This document shows, piece after piece, positions 42,642 to 52,050 of a stretch of 64,000 nucleotides of DNA (position 1 is the first letter of the stretch; the number at the start of each line of letters is the position of its first letter). The DNA lies in the NCBI RefSeq assembly GCF_900142775.1, contig NZ_FRCC01000001.1, positions 667,045 through 731,044 on the forward strand. Direction: 5' to 3'. A model generated the notes under the pieces. The model saw only the letters and a list, made by a program, of their open reading frames with translations, was not told the origin of the DNA and ran no database searches. This stretch comes from Flavobacterium flevense (GTDB lineage: Bacteria > Bacteroidota > Bacteroidia > Flavobacteriales > Flavobacteriaceae). A program made the position numbers and the translations under genes.

Positions 42642-42819
42642 CGTTGGGTGTAATTAGTTTTTGATAGTAATTTTCGTCAGTTCGAGTAATTTTCGATAGA
42701 AAATTGTATCGAGAACAAAAAAAATTATTATCAAAAAACGATTCTAGATACATTTTTCACTCCATTCCATTACGCAAAAAACACTCGAATTGACGTTTTT
42801 GATAATTACACCCGACGGG
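42642..42819. repeat. Dispersed long-hairpin repeat, family 2, copy 2
   Basis: It shares with copy 1 the outer arms (GTCAGTTCGAGTAAT / ACTCGAATTGACG), TGTATCGAGAAC and the right part CATTACGCAAAAAACACTCG. The side hairpin here is AATTTTC-GAAAATT instead of a GC-rich one, and the inner right arm has TCTAGATAC. The terminal arms CGTTGGGTGTAATTA / AATTACACCCGACGG are complete. This element fills most of the gap between tetR and the next gene; nothing else is seen there. Confidence 0.88.
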
Positions 42820-42840
42820 TTCATAAATAATATTAAACAT

Positions 42841-43149
42841 CTAAATATTTAAGCTAAAGCTATTGAGAGATTTCAAAAACTCATTCTTGTTTTCCAAAAG
42901 AATTGCCTTATACAAATTGCTTTTATACTTAAAATCCTTTTTAATATTTAAAAGCAAATTCTTTTGCAAGAAATTCATAAAGACACTATTTGCAATAAAA
43001 AGACGATTGAATTCTATAAAAAAGGCGACTACAAAAACTTCAATATTGCTTGCCTGTCTGGAATACATAATCATATCATTTGTACATACAGCATAAATTA
43101 AACGAATAATAGCTGTACTTATATTTTGTATATACTGAATTGCTTTCAT
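42841..43149 (-). CDS. Hypothetical protein, 102 residues
   Basis: I do not recognise this protein. It is Ile-, Asn- and Phe-rich with weakly hydrophobic stretches (around VFVVAFFIEFNRLF) but no clear signal peptide. A good minus-strand promoter box TACATTTG lies 24 bases before the start, which supports a real gene. It stands alone beside a dispersed repeat. Confidence 0.55.
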   Translation of the reverse strand: MKAIQYIQNISTAIIRLIYAVCTNDMIMYSRQASNIEVFVVAFFIEFNRLFIANSVFMNFLQKNLLLNIKKDFKYKSNLYKAILLENKNEFLKSLNSFSLNI

Positions 43150-43173
43150 AACTATTTCATTTTAATACTAATA

Positions 43174-43181
43174 CAAATGTA
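43174..43181 (-). promoter_or_regulatory. Promoter -7 box, 102-residue hypothetical protein
   Basis: Minus-strand TACATTTG, 24 bases before the start. Confidence 0.55.
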
Positions 43182-43250
43182 AATTGGAAAAGCCTCAAAA
43201 CATTTATAAGATTTGTGGATAGTTTTATGAAATTTCTGAATACAAAAAAA

Positions 43251-43271
43251 CAGCTATGAGAACAATAGCTG
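43251..43271 (-). terminator. Terminator of the small RDD-type gene
   Basis: CAGCTAT / ATAGCTG makes a 7-base stem followed, on the minus strand, by seven T residues. It lies downstream of the RDD-type gene at 43301. Confidence 0.65.
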
Positions 43272-43300
43272 CTTTAATTTTTTTTTAACTGAACATCCCT

Positions 43301-43795
43301 CTAAACAACATCAGTAATAAGTTTATTTTGATTTCTTCTGATAATTAGTAATTCTCTTTTCTTAACCACATAGGTTTTTGAAAAAACATCATGCCATCCT
43401 CTGGGAACTGTTCCAAAAAAAGAAAACATTTCAAAGGGGATAAAACGACAGCATGTTCGAATAAAAAAACTTTGCTTAGAAGGTTTAGTTCCGTCACTAT
43501 TTACGACTGTAGTATGTGTTATTAACTTAGCAATAGTGCGGGAAAAATACATTTCAGTAAGACAATAATATAAAAAAGCGATTATTAGCGAATAAAAACC
43601 TATTTCGGTTTTACTCATGTTTTTCACCCAATCAGATAAAGCAAAATTATCTATCGCCAAAGCAATTAAAATAATGGTGGTTCCTAAACTAAGAATCAGA
43701 ATATAAATAAATATTAAATCAACAAACCAATTCAGAAAACGTTGAAATTGGGTTGCCAGCAAGTTATCTGTGATTACAAATTTTTCATTTTCCAT
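43301..43795 (-). CDS. RDD-family-like membrane protein
   Basis: The 164-residue protein has the RDD pattern: FQRFLNWFVDLIFIYILILS near the start, three membrane spans, and TIAKLITHTTVVNSDGTKPS followed by RTCCRFIPFEMFSFFG. It is shorter than the RDD protein beside the MoxR operon and has no such neighbours. A TATATTTG box lies 50 bases upstream. Function is unknown. Confidence 0.8.
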   Translation of the reverse strand: MENEKFVITDNLLATQFQRFLNWFVDLIFIYILILSLGTTIILIALAIDNFALSDWVKNMSKTEIGFYSLIIAFLYYCLTEMYFSRTIAKLITHTTVVNSDGTKPSKQSFFIRTCCRFIPFEMFSFFGTVPRGWHDVFSKTYVVKKRELLIIRRNQNKLITDVV

Positions 43796-43844
43796 ACTAT
43801 TAAATTTAGTGTTAAAAAAAGAAATTCACGACCAATGTCTATCT

Positions 43845-43852
43845 CAAATATA
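43845..43852 (-). promoter_or_regulatory. Promoter -7 box, small RDD-type gene
   Basis: Minus-strand TATATTTG, 49 bases before the start. Confidence 0.55.
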
Positions 43853-43907
43853 AGTAATTATTAGCTAAAACAGAAAGAAATAAGGCTTTATGTTTCTCTT
43901 ATAAAAG

Positions 43908-43947
43908 AAAAAGTCTATTCGAAAAACACTTTTCAAACAGACTTTTT
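43908..43947 (-). terminator. Terminator immediately after the orphan antitoxin
   Basis: AAAAAGTCT / AGACTTTTT with an inner GAAAA/TTTTC pairing forms a hairpin 31 bases after the antitoxin stop. It leaves no room for a toxin gene on the same transcript. Confidence 0.7.
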
Positions 43948-43978
43948 ATTTTTTAAATAGCTCTTTAACGAACAAATT

Positions 43979-44197
43979 TTATACACTTCGGATGGCTTTC
44001 AAGTGATTTTTAACCTCTTCCCAAGTATATAATTCTGTTTTCCCTTCTTCTAAATTTTGTATTCGAATATCCAACTCTCTTTTTACCTCATCAGAAATTT
44101 CTAAATCCTTTTTAGAAACACTATCCCACAATTGTTCAGCGAGAACAATTTTTTCAGCATCGCTGTATTTAGACAAATTTTTAATTTCCATAACCAA
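43979..44197 (-). CDS. Putative addiction-module component (orphan antitoxin)
   Basis: The 72-residue protein matches the addiction-module family typified by KYSDAEKIVLAEQLWDSV near the N terminus and TYTWEE-like YTWEEVKNHLKAI at the end. Such proteins normally precede a RelE/ParE toxin. No toxin frame follows; a terminator comes 31 bases after the stop. A TAAATTTG promoter box lies 22 bases upstream. The start may be two codons downstream (MEIKN). Confidence 0.8.
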   Translation of the reverse strand: MVMEIKNLSKYSDAEKIVLAEQLWDSVSKKDLEISDEVKRELDIRIQNLEEGKTELYTWEEVKNHLKAIRSV

Positions 44198-44218
44198 CTG
44201 AATTAGTTTTAATTATTA

Positions 44219-44226
44219 CAAATTTA
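44219..44226 (-). promoter_or_regulatory. Promoter -7 box, orphan antitoxin
   Basis: Minus-strand TAAATTTG, part of a tandem CAAATTTAAG repeat that could also be an operator. Confidence 0.55.
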
Positions 44227-44293
44227 AGCAAATTTAAGTTTAAATAAGAATCATTTTTATCTCCCAATTCAAATGGTAATAATCCTTAAAAAA

Positions 44294-44322
44294 AAACAGC
44301 CATCAAAACGATGACTGTTTAA
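44294..44322 (-). terminator. Terminator after nrdA
   Basis: AACAG-CATC / GATG-CTGTT pairs across an AAAAC loop and, on the minus strand, runs into a long T tract. Confidence 0.7.
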
Positions 44323-44352
44323 AAAATATTATGAATTAATAATTAAACTTAT

Positions 44353-46749
44353 TTATGCTCCACACATTTCGCAGTCTTCCGGACCACCAGCCTGTGCCTG
44401 CAGGATCATTTTTTTATAATCGTCAATATTAATGGATTCTGTTTTAATTTCTTCATTAGCAACAGGTGTTTCCTCTTTTTTATCATTATTCAACGTAAAC
44501 TTAATCGCATCTACTGCTGATTTTGTTCTTAAATAATACATTCCTGTTTTCAATCCTGATTGCCAGGCATAGAAATGCATCGAAGTTAATTTAGCATAAT
44601 TAGCATCCTGCATAAACAAGTTCAATGATTGCGACTGATCAATGAAATAACCTCTTTGACGGGACATATCAATAATATCTTTCATAGACATTTCCCAAAC
44701 TGTTTTATACAATTCTTTCAGGTCTTGCGGAATCACATCAATGTTTTGAACAGAACCGTTATGACGCATAATTTCCTGTTTCAGACTCTCATTCCACAAT
44801 CCGCGCTCTACTAAATCATGTAATAAATGCTTGTTCACTACAATAAACTCTCCTGACAACACACGACGTGTGTAAATATTAGAAGTATAAGGTTCGAATG
44901 CTTCGTTGTTACCTAAAATTTGAGACGTAGAAGCTGTAGGCATTGGCGCCACTAATAACGAGTTACGAACTCCGTGTTCCATCACTTCTTTTCGCAATGA
45001 AGCCCAGTCCCAGCGTCCTGATAAATCCTCATCTTTTAAGCCCCACATATTATGTTGGAATTCTCCCTGAGAAATTGGAGAACCCTCATAAGTTGAATAA
45101 GGACCTTCTTCTTTTGCCATTTCCATAGAAGCAGTAACGGCAGCAAAATATAAAGTTTCAAAAATTTCCTGATTTAATTTCTTAGCCTCATCACTTGTAA
45201 ACGGCATACGCAACATGATAAAAGCATCGGCTAATCCTTGCACTCCTAAACCTACCGGCCTGTGACGAAGGTTTGAATTTTCTGCTTCCTGAACCGGATA
45301 GTAGTTTCTGTCAATTACCTTATTCAGGTTTCTCGTTACCCGTTTGGTAACATTATACAAAGCTTCATGGTCAAATTTTCCGTTTTCAACAAACATTGGC
45401 AACGAAAGCGAAGCCAGGTTACAAACTGCAATTTCGTCCTTAGAAGTGTACTCCATAATTTCAGTACACAAGTTAGAAGAACGAATAGTTCCCAGATTTT
45501 TTTGATTGGATTTACGGTTAACCGAATCTTTATACAACATATATGGCGTTCCGGTCTCGATTTGAGATTCCAGGATTTTCTCCCATAATTCACGTGCTCT
45601 GATGGTTTTTCTTCCTTTTCCACGGTTTTCATAATCAATGTACATCGCTTCAAATTCTTCACCGTACACATCATATAAACCAGGACATTCGTTAGGACAC
45701 ATCAAAGTCCAAGACGCATCGTCCTGCACCCGTTTCATGAACAAATCAGAAGTCCACATCGCAAAAAATAAATCTCTTGCACGCATTTCTTCTTTTCCGG
45801 TATTCTTTTTCAAATCCAGGAATTCGAAAATATCAGCATGCCAGGTTTCGATATAAATCGCAAAACTACCTTTACGTTTTCCACCACCCTGATCTACATA
45901 ACGAGCCGTATCGTTAAATACTCTCAACATAGGAACAATCCCGTTTGAAGTTCCGTTAGTACCACGAATATAAGACCCTGTAGCACGAACATTATGAATA
46001 GAAAGTCCGATTCCACCTGCTGATTGCGAAATTTTAGCCGTTTGTTTCAAAGTATCATAAATCCCGTCAATACTGTCATCCTGCATTGCCAAAAGGAAGC
46101 AAGAAGACATTTGAGGTTTTGGTGTACCTGCATTAAATAATGTTGGAGTTGCATGCGTAAAGAACTTTTTAGACATTAAGTCGTAAGTTTCTAAAACAGC
46201 TGTTAAGTCATCTAAATGAATCCCTACAGCTACACGCATTAACATATGTTGTGGTCTCTCAACAATTTTACCGTTTATTTTTAACAAATAAGAACGCTCT
46301 AAAGTTTTGAAACCAAAATAATCATAATTAAAATCTCTGGTATAAATAATATGAGAATCTAAGAAAGCTGCATTTTCCTGAATTACTTTAAATACTTCAT
46401 CTGAAATCAATGGAGCTTCCTGACCATTTCTTGGATTTACATAGTGATACATTTCGGTCATTGTTTCCGAAAATGATTTTTTGGTATTCGAATGCAAATT
46501 CGAAATTGCAATTCTCGCTGCTAACTGTGCATAATCCGGATGCGCAATAGTCATCGAAGCCGCAGTCTCGGCAGCTAAATTATCTAACTCTGACGTAGAA
46601 ACTCCATCATACAATCCTTCAATCACGCGCATTGCCACTTTTACGGCATCCACTAAATCATTTAAACCATAGCAAAGTTTTTTAATTCTTTCTGTGATTT
46701 TGTCGAACATTACTGGCTCTTTGTGGCCGTCTCTTTTTACTACGTACAT
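44353..46749 (-). CDS. nrdA: Ribonucleoside-diphosphate reductase, alpha (large) subunit
   Basis: From the chosen start this is 798 residues with an N-terminal ATP-cone ([20 protein letters not shown]). Active-site and substrate-binding motifs follow ([48 protein letters not shown]), and the C-terminal redox pair is in CEMCGA. It reduces ribonucleotides to deoxyribonucleotides with NrdB. A longer frame of 53 extra residues is rejected because most of it translates a dispersed repeat. nrdB lies upstream on the same strand. Confidence 0.96.
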   Translation of the reverse strand: MYVVKRDGHKEPVMFDKITERIKKLCYGLNDLVDAVKVAMRVIEGLYDGVSTSELDNLAAETAASMTIAHPDYAQLAARIAISNLHSNTKKSFSETMTEMYHYVNPRNGQEAPLISDEVFKVIQENAAFLDSHIIYTRDFNYDYFGFKTLERSYLLKINGKIVERPQHMLMRVAVGIHLDDLTAVLETYDLMSKKFFTHATPTLFNAGTPKPQMSSCFLLAMQDDSIDGIYDTLKQTAKISQSAGGIGLSIHNVRATGSYIRGTNGTSNGIVPMLRVFNDTARYVDQGGGKRKGSFAIYIETWHADIFEFLDLKKNTGKEEMRARDLFFAMWTSDLFMKRVQDDASWTLMCPNECPGLYDVYGEEFEAMYIDYENRGKGRKTIRARELWEKILESQIETGTPYMLYKDSVNRKSNQKNLGTIRSSNLCTEIMEYTSKDEIAVCNLASLSLPMFVENGKFDHEALYNVTKRVTRNLNKVIDRNYYPVQEAENSNLRHRPVGLGVQGLADAFIMLRMPFTSDEAKKLNQEIFETLYFAAVTASMEMAKEEGPYSTYEGSPISQGEFQHNMWGLKDEDLSGRWDWASLRKEVMEHGVRNSLLVAPMPTASTSQILGNNEAFEPYTSNIYTRRVLSGEFIVVNKHLLHDLVERGLWNESLKQEIMRHNGSVQNIDVIPQDLKELYKTVWEMSMKDIIDMSRQRGYFIDQSQSLNLFMQDANYAKLTSMHFYAWQSGLKTGMYYLRTKSAVDAIKFTLNNDKKEETPVANEEIKTESINIDDYKKMILQAQAGGPEDCEMCGA

Positions 46750-47066
46750 AGGTTTTGGGCTTTTGTAAAACAGAAAATCCCTTCTCTGCCTTAGGTTATT
46801 TGTAATCTTTTTTTTGGAGCTGTTTCCAGCTATCCGCTTCAATCTTTTTATCCCGAAAAAAATCGGGATAAAAAGGATTTTCGCTACTATCTGGGCTAGA
46901 ACCCACACATAGGAATATTATTATTTAAAAGTTCAGCAGTAAACTAATAAACAGCCCACAGATGATACAGATTGAACTGATAAAAAACGGTTTTTTTTAT
47001 AGTCCTGCACTCCTCAACCTGTGATAATCCATTAAATTAGTTAGCTGCATGCCTTTTATTGGAATA
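46750..47066. other. Gap between nrdB and nrdA
   Basis: Apart from the family 1 repeat described separately, this 317-base gap shows no gene. Its nrdB-proximal half contains a GGTTTTTTTTATAG tract. I find no TAnnTTTG box on the minus strand, so nrdA may be read from the nrdB promoter through the repeat. Confidence 0.5.
46817..46900. repeat. Dispersed hairpin repeat, family 1, copy 2
   Basis: The ends GAGCTGTTTCCAGCTATCCG and CGCTACTATCTGGGCTAG match copy 1 closely. The centre is TTTTTATCCCG / CGGGATAAAAA here, fully different from copy 1 yet self-complementary. The element sits in the likely nrdB-nrdA transcript. Confidence 0.85.
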
Positions 47067-48056
47067 TTAAAAATCAGCGTCGAATGAAATTTTCTGAGCA
47101 TCAGTATCATTATTTGTTCCACTGTTTAAAACACCTGATTTTTGATATTCAGAAACTTTTTTCTCAAAGAAATTTGTTTTCCCCTGAAGCGAAATCATAT
47201 CCATAAAATCAAATGGATTTGCAGTGTTGTACACTCTTTCGCAACCTAATTCTACTAACAATCTATCGGTAACAAATTCTAAATACTGTGTCATTAAACC
47301 GGCATTCATACCTATTAAACTTACAGGAAGTGATTCGGTAATAAACTCTCTTTCAATATTTAAAGCATCTACAATAATCTCTTTGATTCTTTCTTTAGAC
47401 ACTTTATTAATTAAGTGATGATTGTGTAAATGCACAGCAAAATCACAGTGAACGCCTTCGTCACGGGAAATCAATTCGTTAGAAAAAGTCAGTCCCGGCA
47501 TCAAACCACGTTTTTTTAACCAGTAAATCGAACAAAAAGCACCTGAAAAGAAAATTCCTTCTACCGCAGCAAAAGCAATCAGTCTTTCTGCAAATGAATC
47601 AGATTCAATCCATTTTAAAGCCCAGTCCGCTTTTTTTCTGATAGCAGGAAAAACATCTAAGGCATTAAACAATTCGTCTTTTTCAGTTTCGTCTTTTACA
47701 TAGGTATCAATCAAAAGAGAATAGGTTTCACTATGGATATTTTCCATCATGATCTGGAAACCATAGAAAAATTTAGCTTCAGCATACTGCACTTCATTTA
47801 CAAAATTCTCCGCTAAATTTTCATTTACAATTCCGTCAGAAGCCGCAAAAAAAGCTAAAATATGTTTAACAAAATACTTCTCATCTGAATTCAGCTTATT
47901 GTTCCAATCATGTAAGTCCTGAGACAAATCAATTTCTTCGGCAGTCCAGAAACTTGCTTCCATTTTTTTATACCATTCCCATATATCATGGTGCTTAATG
48001 GGAAATATTACGAAACGATTTTTATTCTCTTGTAAAATGGGTTCAATTTGCGACAT
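47067..48056 (-). CDS. nrdB: Ribonucleoside-diphosphate reductase, beta (small) subunit
   Basis: The 329-residue ferritin-like subunit shows the di-iron ligands ([21 protein letters not shown] with the radical Tyr, [27 protein letters not shown]). It generates the tyrosyl radical used by NrdA, so the enzyme is class Ia. The C-terminal residues (KISFDADF) are the tail expected to bind NrdA. It precedes nrdA by 317 bases. Confidence 0.96.
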   Translation of the reverse strand: MSQIEPILQENKNRFVIFPIKHHDIWEWYKKMEASFWTAEEIDLSQDLHDWNNKLNSDEKYFVKHILAFFAASDGIVNENLAENFVNEVQYAEAKFFYGFQIMMENIHSETYSLLIDTYVKDETEKDELFNALDVFPAIRKKADWALKWIESDSFAERLIAFAAVEGIFFSGAFCSIYWLKKRGLMPGLTFSNELISRDEGVHCDFAVHLHNHHLINKVSKERIKEIIVDALNIEREFITESLPVSLIGMNAGLMTQYLEFVTDRLLVELGCERVYNTANPFDFMDMISLQGKTNFFEKKVSEYQKSGVLNSGTNNDTDAQKISFDADF

Positions 48057-48308
48057 TCTTATTGTAATTTTTAATGAGAGTTAAAGATATTTTTTGCTTT
48101 TTGAAGCTTTACAAAGATTGTGAAATATTGCGAAAATTAAAAGCCAAACTTATTCACAATACCATCTAGTTTTTAACAAAGTTAAAAAAGAAAGCCGCTT
48201 CATACAAAAACAACAACTTACTAAATATCAATTAATTAAAAATCCGAAAACGTTGTAAAAGACCGTAAAATATAGGATTTAAACAATACAAAACAAGAAA
48301 AAAAAGCT

Positions 48309-48887
48309 TTATTTTGACTTTGTTTTTTCCCATTCCCGAGCCACTGTCTCCAACTCTGCATACCAGTCTTCACCAAATCTCCTGATCAGCGCTTCTTTTA
48401 CAAATTTATACACAGGAACTTCTAATTCCTGACCTAAAGAACAGGCAGCATCACAAATATCCCATTTATCATAATTCACCGCAGCAAACTCCGTAAAATC
48501 TTTTACCCTCACAGGATACAAATGGCAGGAAACCGGTTTTTTCCAGTCAACAATCCCTTGATTATAGGCCTGCTCGATACCACAAAGTGCTGTTTTACCA
48601 TCAAAAATTACGTAGGCACAATCTTTATTATCAATTAACGGTGTTTCCAGATCACCATCAGTCCCTTTTATCCAGGTGCCCTGAGCTTCAATTGCAGCAA
48701 TTCCTTCTTTTCTCAAAAAAGGCTTTACTTTAGGATAAATTTCTTCCAGAATTTTAGTTTCTTCTTCATTTAATGGCGCACCTGCGTCACCATCCACACA
48801 ACAACCACCATGACAAGCGGATAGATTACAAACAAAATTTTTCTCTAAAATATCCTCTGAGACTATGGTTTTCCCTAATTGAAACAT
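48309..48887 (-). CDS. DUF3109 family cysteine-rich protein
   Basis: The 192-residue protein carries a cysteine cluster near the N terminus (FVCNLSACHGGCCVDGDAGA) and more Cys later (CAYVIFDGKTALCGIEQ, VSCHLYPVRV, WDICDAACSLG), a pattern like YkgJ-type metal or iron-sulfur proteins. This fits DUF3109. Function is unknown. A TATCTTTG promoter box lies 28 bases before the start. Confidence 0.85.
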   Translation of the reverse strand: MFQLGKTIVSEDILEKNFVCNLSACHGGCCVDGDAGAPLNEEETKILEEIYPKVKPFLRKEGIAAIEAQGTWIKGTDGDLETPLIDNKDCAYVIFDGKTALCGIEQAYNQGIVDWKKPVSCHLYPVRVKDFTEFAAVNYDKWDICDAACSLGQELEVPVYKFVKEALIRRFGEDWYAELETVAREWEKTKSK

Positions 48888-49239
48888 GACTTGCGTTACT
48901 ATAATTTATAAAATGCAAAGATAATCAATCTATACCTTACAGTAGTCAACAAACCGCTTTTTATACCTTTACTAACCAAAGTTGAGACTATTTAAAATCA
49001 GAAAAAACAAGCCTCTTTTTCAATAAATAAAAACTACAAAATTCAGATTAATCATCTAAAAATCATCAATCTACAGTTAAAATTCAACTGGTTGCTGTTA
49101 AATTATAAGCTTGTAATGTTAAAGCGTTGTTGCTCTAAACTATTTTTTTATAATTTTACCCCATAATTTAGCCTGTAGTAACAATTTGAATTTCAACAAA
49201 TATCGGGTTCGGTTTTAACTACATGCAAAAAAAAATATC
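48888..49239. other. Intergenic region before the small membrane protein
   Basis: This 352-base divergent gap is strongly AT-rich. Besides the DUF3109 promoter box it shows a run TATAATTTTACCCC about 90 bases before the next start, but no box matching TAnnTTTG, no RNA gene and no repeat that I can support. Confidence 0.5.
48916..48923 (-). promoter_or_regulatory. Promoter -7 box, DUF3109 gene
   Basis: Minus-strand TATCTTTG, 28 bases before the start. Confidence 0.55.
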
Positions 49240-49443
49240 ATGAAAATCTTTACTAACATCTTAGTGATTCTGGCAGCGGCTCTTGTTATTTTTAACATCA
49301 CTCAATTAGATTTTAAAAACCTTTTTAAAGAAGATAATGCAGTGGCTTTCATAGGAATAGCAGCTTCTTGTTGTGCTATCCTGATTCTGTTAATTTTTAG
49401 AATGTCTAAAAAGATAGAAGACAAAATGAATGACAAACTATAA
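49240..49443 (+). CDS. Small two-span membrane protein
   Basis: I do not recognise this 67-residue protein. Two hydrophobic segments (ILVILAAALVIFNITQL and FIGIAASCCAILILLIF) flank a short charged loop, and the C terminus is charged (SKKIEDKMNDKL). It ends eight bases before a flavoprotein gene, so the two are probably co-transcribed. It may be an inner-membrane anchor or partner for that flavoprotein, which is inference only. Confidence 0.75.
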   Translation: MKIFTNILVILAAALVIFNITQLDFKNLFKEDNAVAFIGIAASCCAILILLIFRMSKKIEDKMNDKL

Positions 49444-49451
49444 ATCATCCT

Positions 49452-50057
49452 ATGTTTGATGCATTAATAATTGGTGGTGGTGTCTCAGGAATGTCATGCG
49501 CTTTAGTCCTTGGCTCAGCCCAAAATAAAAGCTTTGTGACCGGAAAAAAAATCGGCATCTTCGCACATCAGAAATCATCTTCTTTACAAGACGCTTTATT
49601 CAATAATGCTTACGGAATTCCGCCCGGAAAATTAGGCTCAGAACTCCTTAGCGAAAGCATCGAACACTTAAGCAAAAGCTATCCACACATTACTCAAATT
49701 CAAAACGAAAAAGTAATTAGAATCGAAGGAGAAGCACCTGATTTTACCGTTTTTACCAATAAAAGCAGTTATAAAACAAAAATAATTGTAGTGGGAATTG
49801 GTTCTGCCAATACCTTTGCCATTGAAGGATTAACGCAATATGTTATTCCGCATCAAAAAGCACTTCCTGAAAAACAAAGAATACAGTTAAAAAACGAGGA
49901 TCACAAGGTCGCCGAAGGCATTTATGTCACCGGAACCTTAGCCGGATGGAGAAGTCAACTCGCTATTGCTGCCGGAAGTGGCGCTGCCGTTGCTACTGAT
50001 ATTCTTACTTTATGGAACAATGGCACTGAAACTCACGCTCACGACAGTATTCGATAA
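49452..50057 (+). CDS. Short FAD-dependent oxidoreductase-like protein (single domain)
   Basis: The 201-residue protein starts with the dinucleotide-binding motif FDALIIGGGVSGMSCALVLG and ends with the second FAD contact (GIYVTGTLAGWRSQLAIAAG). Thioredoxin-reductase-like proteins have an NADPH domain of about 120 residues between these parts; here it is missing, as is any redox CxxC pair. The frame is clean, so this looks like a compact natural form rather than a fragment. Function is unknown. Confidence 0.82.
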   Translation: MFDALIIGGGVSGMSCALVLGSAQNKSFVTGKKIGIFAHQKSSSLQDALFNNAYGIPPGKLGSELLSESIEHLSKSYPHITQIQNEKVIRIEGEAPDFTVFTNKSSYKTKIIVVGIGSANTFAIEGLTQYVIPHQKALPEKQRIQLKNEDHKVAEGIYVTGTLAGWRSQLAIAAGSGAAVATDILTLWNNGTETHAHDSIR

Positions 50058-50083
50058 ATTTACTTACCAGATTAAAAAAAAAT

Positions 50084-50145
50084 AACCATTAAGAAATTAA
50101 GTTTATTAAGCATTACAGCTAAATTTTCTTAATTTCTTAATGGTT
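50084..50145. terminator. Long convergent hairpin after the flavoprotein gene
   Basis: An 18-base arm beginning AACCATTAAGAAATTAAG is repeated exactly as its complement 26 bases later. It sits between convergent genes and probably serves as a two-way terminator. Confidence 0.65.
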
Positions 50146-50167
50146 CAAAATCTTATAGTTTTCCTGA

Positions 50168-50470
50168 TTATTTAACCAAAACAATATCGGTAACTTTGAG
50201 ATGTTTTTCTGTTTCTGTTTTCCAAAATTCTCCTTTCAGAATCACTTTTTCCCCTGTTTGAAATACCCTATATTCCTGAGCATCAGCAAGATTAATTCTA
50301 CTAACAGTTGCCAGATAAACCTGATTGTCATCAGTTATAACTGTAGCCGTATAACCATCTTTACCGTACGCTATAGACTCCACATTCCCGCTAAGTTGAT
50401 TTTTATCTTTTACCGAAGCACAAGACACAATCAGGCTCACTAAAAGTATAAAACTTAAAAACTTTTTCAT
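50168..50470 (-). CDS. Small lipoprotein, unknown function
   Basis: The 100-residue protein has a signal ending FILLVSLIVSCASV, a lipobox, and an OB-like beta-rich body (YTATVITDDNQVYLATVSRI, FQTGEKVILKGEFWKTE). I cannot name it. It begins seven bases after the S41 protease stop and is the last gene of a four-gene operon. Confidence 0.8.
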   Translation of the reverse strand: MKKFLSFILLVSLIVSCASVKDKNQLSGNVESIAYGKDGYTATVITDDNQVYLATVSRINLADAQEYRVFQTGEKVILKGEFWKTETEKHLKVTDIVLVK

Positions 50471-50477
50471 ATCGTTA

Positions 50478-52049
50478 TTATTTATTTAAAACAATTTTAA
50501 TCATCTTATCGTGTTTTAAAACAACATCATAATAAGCCTGATTTCCATATAATTGCCTTGCAAATTCAGCATTTATATAACGTTTTACAACTGATTTACT
50601 TTTCCCTAACTGAATTCCGGGTACATGCTTAGAAATGAATTTTTCGAATACATTAAAATATTCATCAGTAGCATTCATTTTTTTTAAGAATTGCTCAAAC
50701 GAAAGCCCTTTGAAATCATTTCTTTTTTTATCCAATTGTTCAAAAACAAAATTACCCACAATTCCCGATTCCATTAAATAGACCGCTGCTTCATCGGCAT
50801 TTTCAAATTCGATCGGAACAAAAACATCCGGAACAATTCCGCCACCGCCATATACAATTTTGCCTTTTGGCGTTTTAAACTTTAAACTATCAGCTACTTT
50901 TATACTGTCTTTATCATACAATTCGCCATTTTTAAAACGCAATTCCGATTCTTTAAAATACTGCTCAGTTCCTTTAAAATAAGGCTTTTGAATAGATCTT
51001 CCTGTAGGCGTGTAATAACGGGCTACGGTCAATCGCACGGCAGAACCATCGGCAAAATCCATTTCGCGCTGCACTAATCCTTTACCAAAAGAGCGTCTGC
51101 CCACAATAGTTCCCCGGTCATTATCCTGAACGGCTCCTGCCAGAATTTCACTTGCTGATGCCGAGTTTTCATTGATCAGAACAACTAATTTTCCTTTTTC
51201 GAAATCTCCTTTTTTGGTCGCATAGGTTTTCTCAATTCTTCCGTTTTTATTTTTGGTAAAAACAATCAACTGCTTATCTGACAATAATTCGTCAGCAATA
51301 GCAATAGCTTCTTCCATATAACCGCCGCCATTATCACGGAGATCAATTATCAGCGAATGAGCACCTTGCTTTTTTAAGCGAACCAAATTAGATTTAAACT
51401 CTTCATAAGTAGTTTCGGCAAAACGATTGATTTTAATATATGCCGTTGCCGAATTGAGCATGAGTCCTGCATCGACACTTTTTAACGGAATTACTCCGCG
51501 TTTTAGTTTAAATTCTATTTTTTTCTTTTCTGATTTTCTGTAAACAGTGAGCTTAACCTGAGAACCTTCTTCCCCTTTAAGTCGGGCAGACAAACTATCA
51601 TTGGGCAGTTTTCGCCCAAATAATTTGATACCATCGGCATACAAAATACGGTCGCCGGCTTTGATTCCTGCTTTTGCCGAAGGGCCATTTTCTAAAGGCT
51701 GAATAACAGCCACGGTGTCTTTATAAATATAAAAACGAACTCCTATACCCACAAAATCGCCTTTCATATTCTCCGCTGCTACGACTTGCTCAGAAGGAGG
51801 AATATAAATCGAATGCGGATCTAATTGCGACAAAATATTATCTACGGTTTTATTGACAATAGAATCGGTATTGAGTTCATCAACATATTCATTATCAATA
51901 AAATCAATTAATTTATTGAGTTTTGCCTTTGAATTATTCGTTACTAAGAATTGATTCTGGCTTGAAAAATTCAAAAATCCGCCAATAAATATTCCTATCG
52001 AAAGAATAATAGCAATATAAACGGGTATATATTTAAGATTTATTTTCAC
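50478..52049 (-). CDS. S41-family C-terminal processing peptidase
   Basis: A GTG start gives 523 residues: a membrane anchor or signal (about 8-27), a helical N-terminal part, a PDZ domain (MKGDFVGIGVRFYIY to about 190), and the S41 catalytic domain. The catalytic Ser lies in NENSASASEILAGAVQD and the Lys in SFGKGLVQ. These tail-specific proteases cut periplasmic proteins at their C termini. The gene starts one base after the dCMP deaminase stop. Confidence 0.93.
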   Translation of the reverse strand: MKINLKYIPVYIAIILSIGIFIGGFLNFSSQNQFLVTNNSKAKLNKLIDFIDNEYVDELNTDSIVNKTVDNILSQLDPHSIYIPPSEQVVAAENMKGDFVGIGVRFYIYKDTVAVIQPLENGPSAKAGIKAGDRILYADGIKLFGRKLPNDSLSARLKGEEGSQVKLTVYRKSEKKKIEFKLKRGVIPLKSVDAGLMLNSATAYIKINRFAETTYEEFKSNLVRLKKQGAHSLIIDLRDNGGGYMEEAIAIADELLSDKQLIVFTKNKNGRIEKTYATKKGDFEKGKLVVLINENSASASEILAGAVQDNDRGTIVGRRSFGKGLVQREMDFADGSAVRLTVARYYTPTGRSIQKPYFKGTEQYFKESELRFKNGELYDKDSIKVADSLKFKTPKGKIVYGGGGIVPDVFVPIEFENADEAAVYLMESGIVGNFVFEQLDKKRNDFKGLSFEQFLKKMNATDEYFNVFEKFISKHVPGIQLGKSKSVVKRYINAEFARQLYGNQAYYDVVLKHDKMIKIVLNK

Positions 52050-52050
52050 T

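Noticed and set aside
42642..42819. Insertion sequence between tetR and the 102-residue gene
   Set aside because: The inverted-repeat element carries no transposase frame; it is a non-coding repeat, at most a non-autonomous mobile element.
44880..44920. tRNA-like word (AGGTTCGAATGC) inside nrdA
   Set aside because: It resembles a T-loop, but no acceptor, anticodon or D stem can be formed around it and it lies in conserved coding sequence.
45336..45674. A 112-codon open frame overlapping nrdA in another frame
   Set aside because: It lies wholly inside the conserved nrdA coding region, has no family features and no spacing to neighbours that would suggest a gene.
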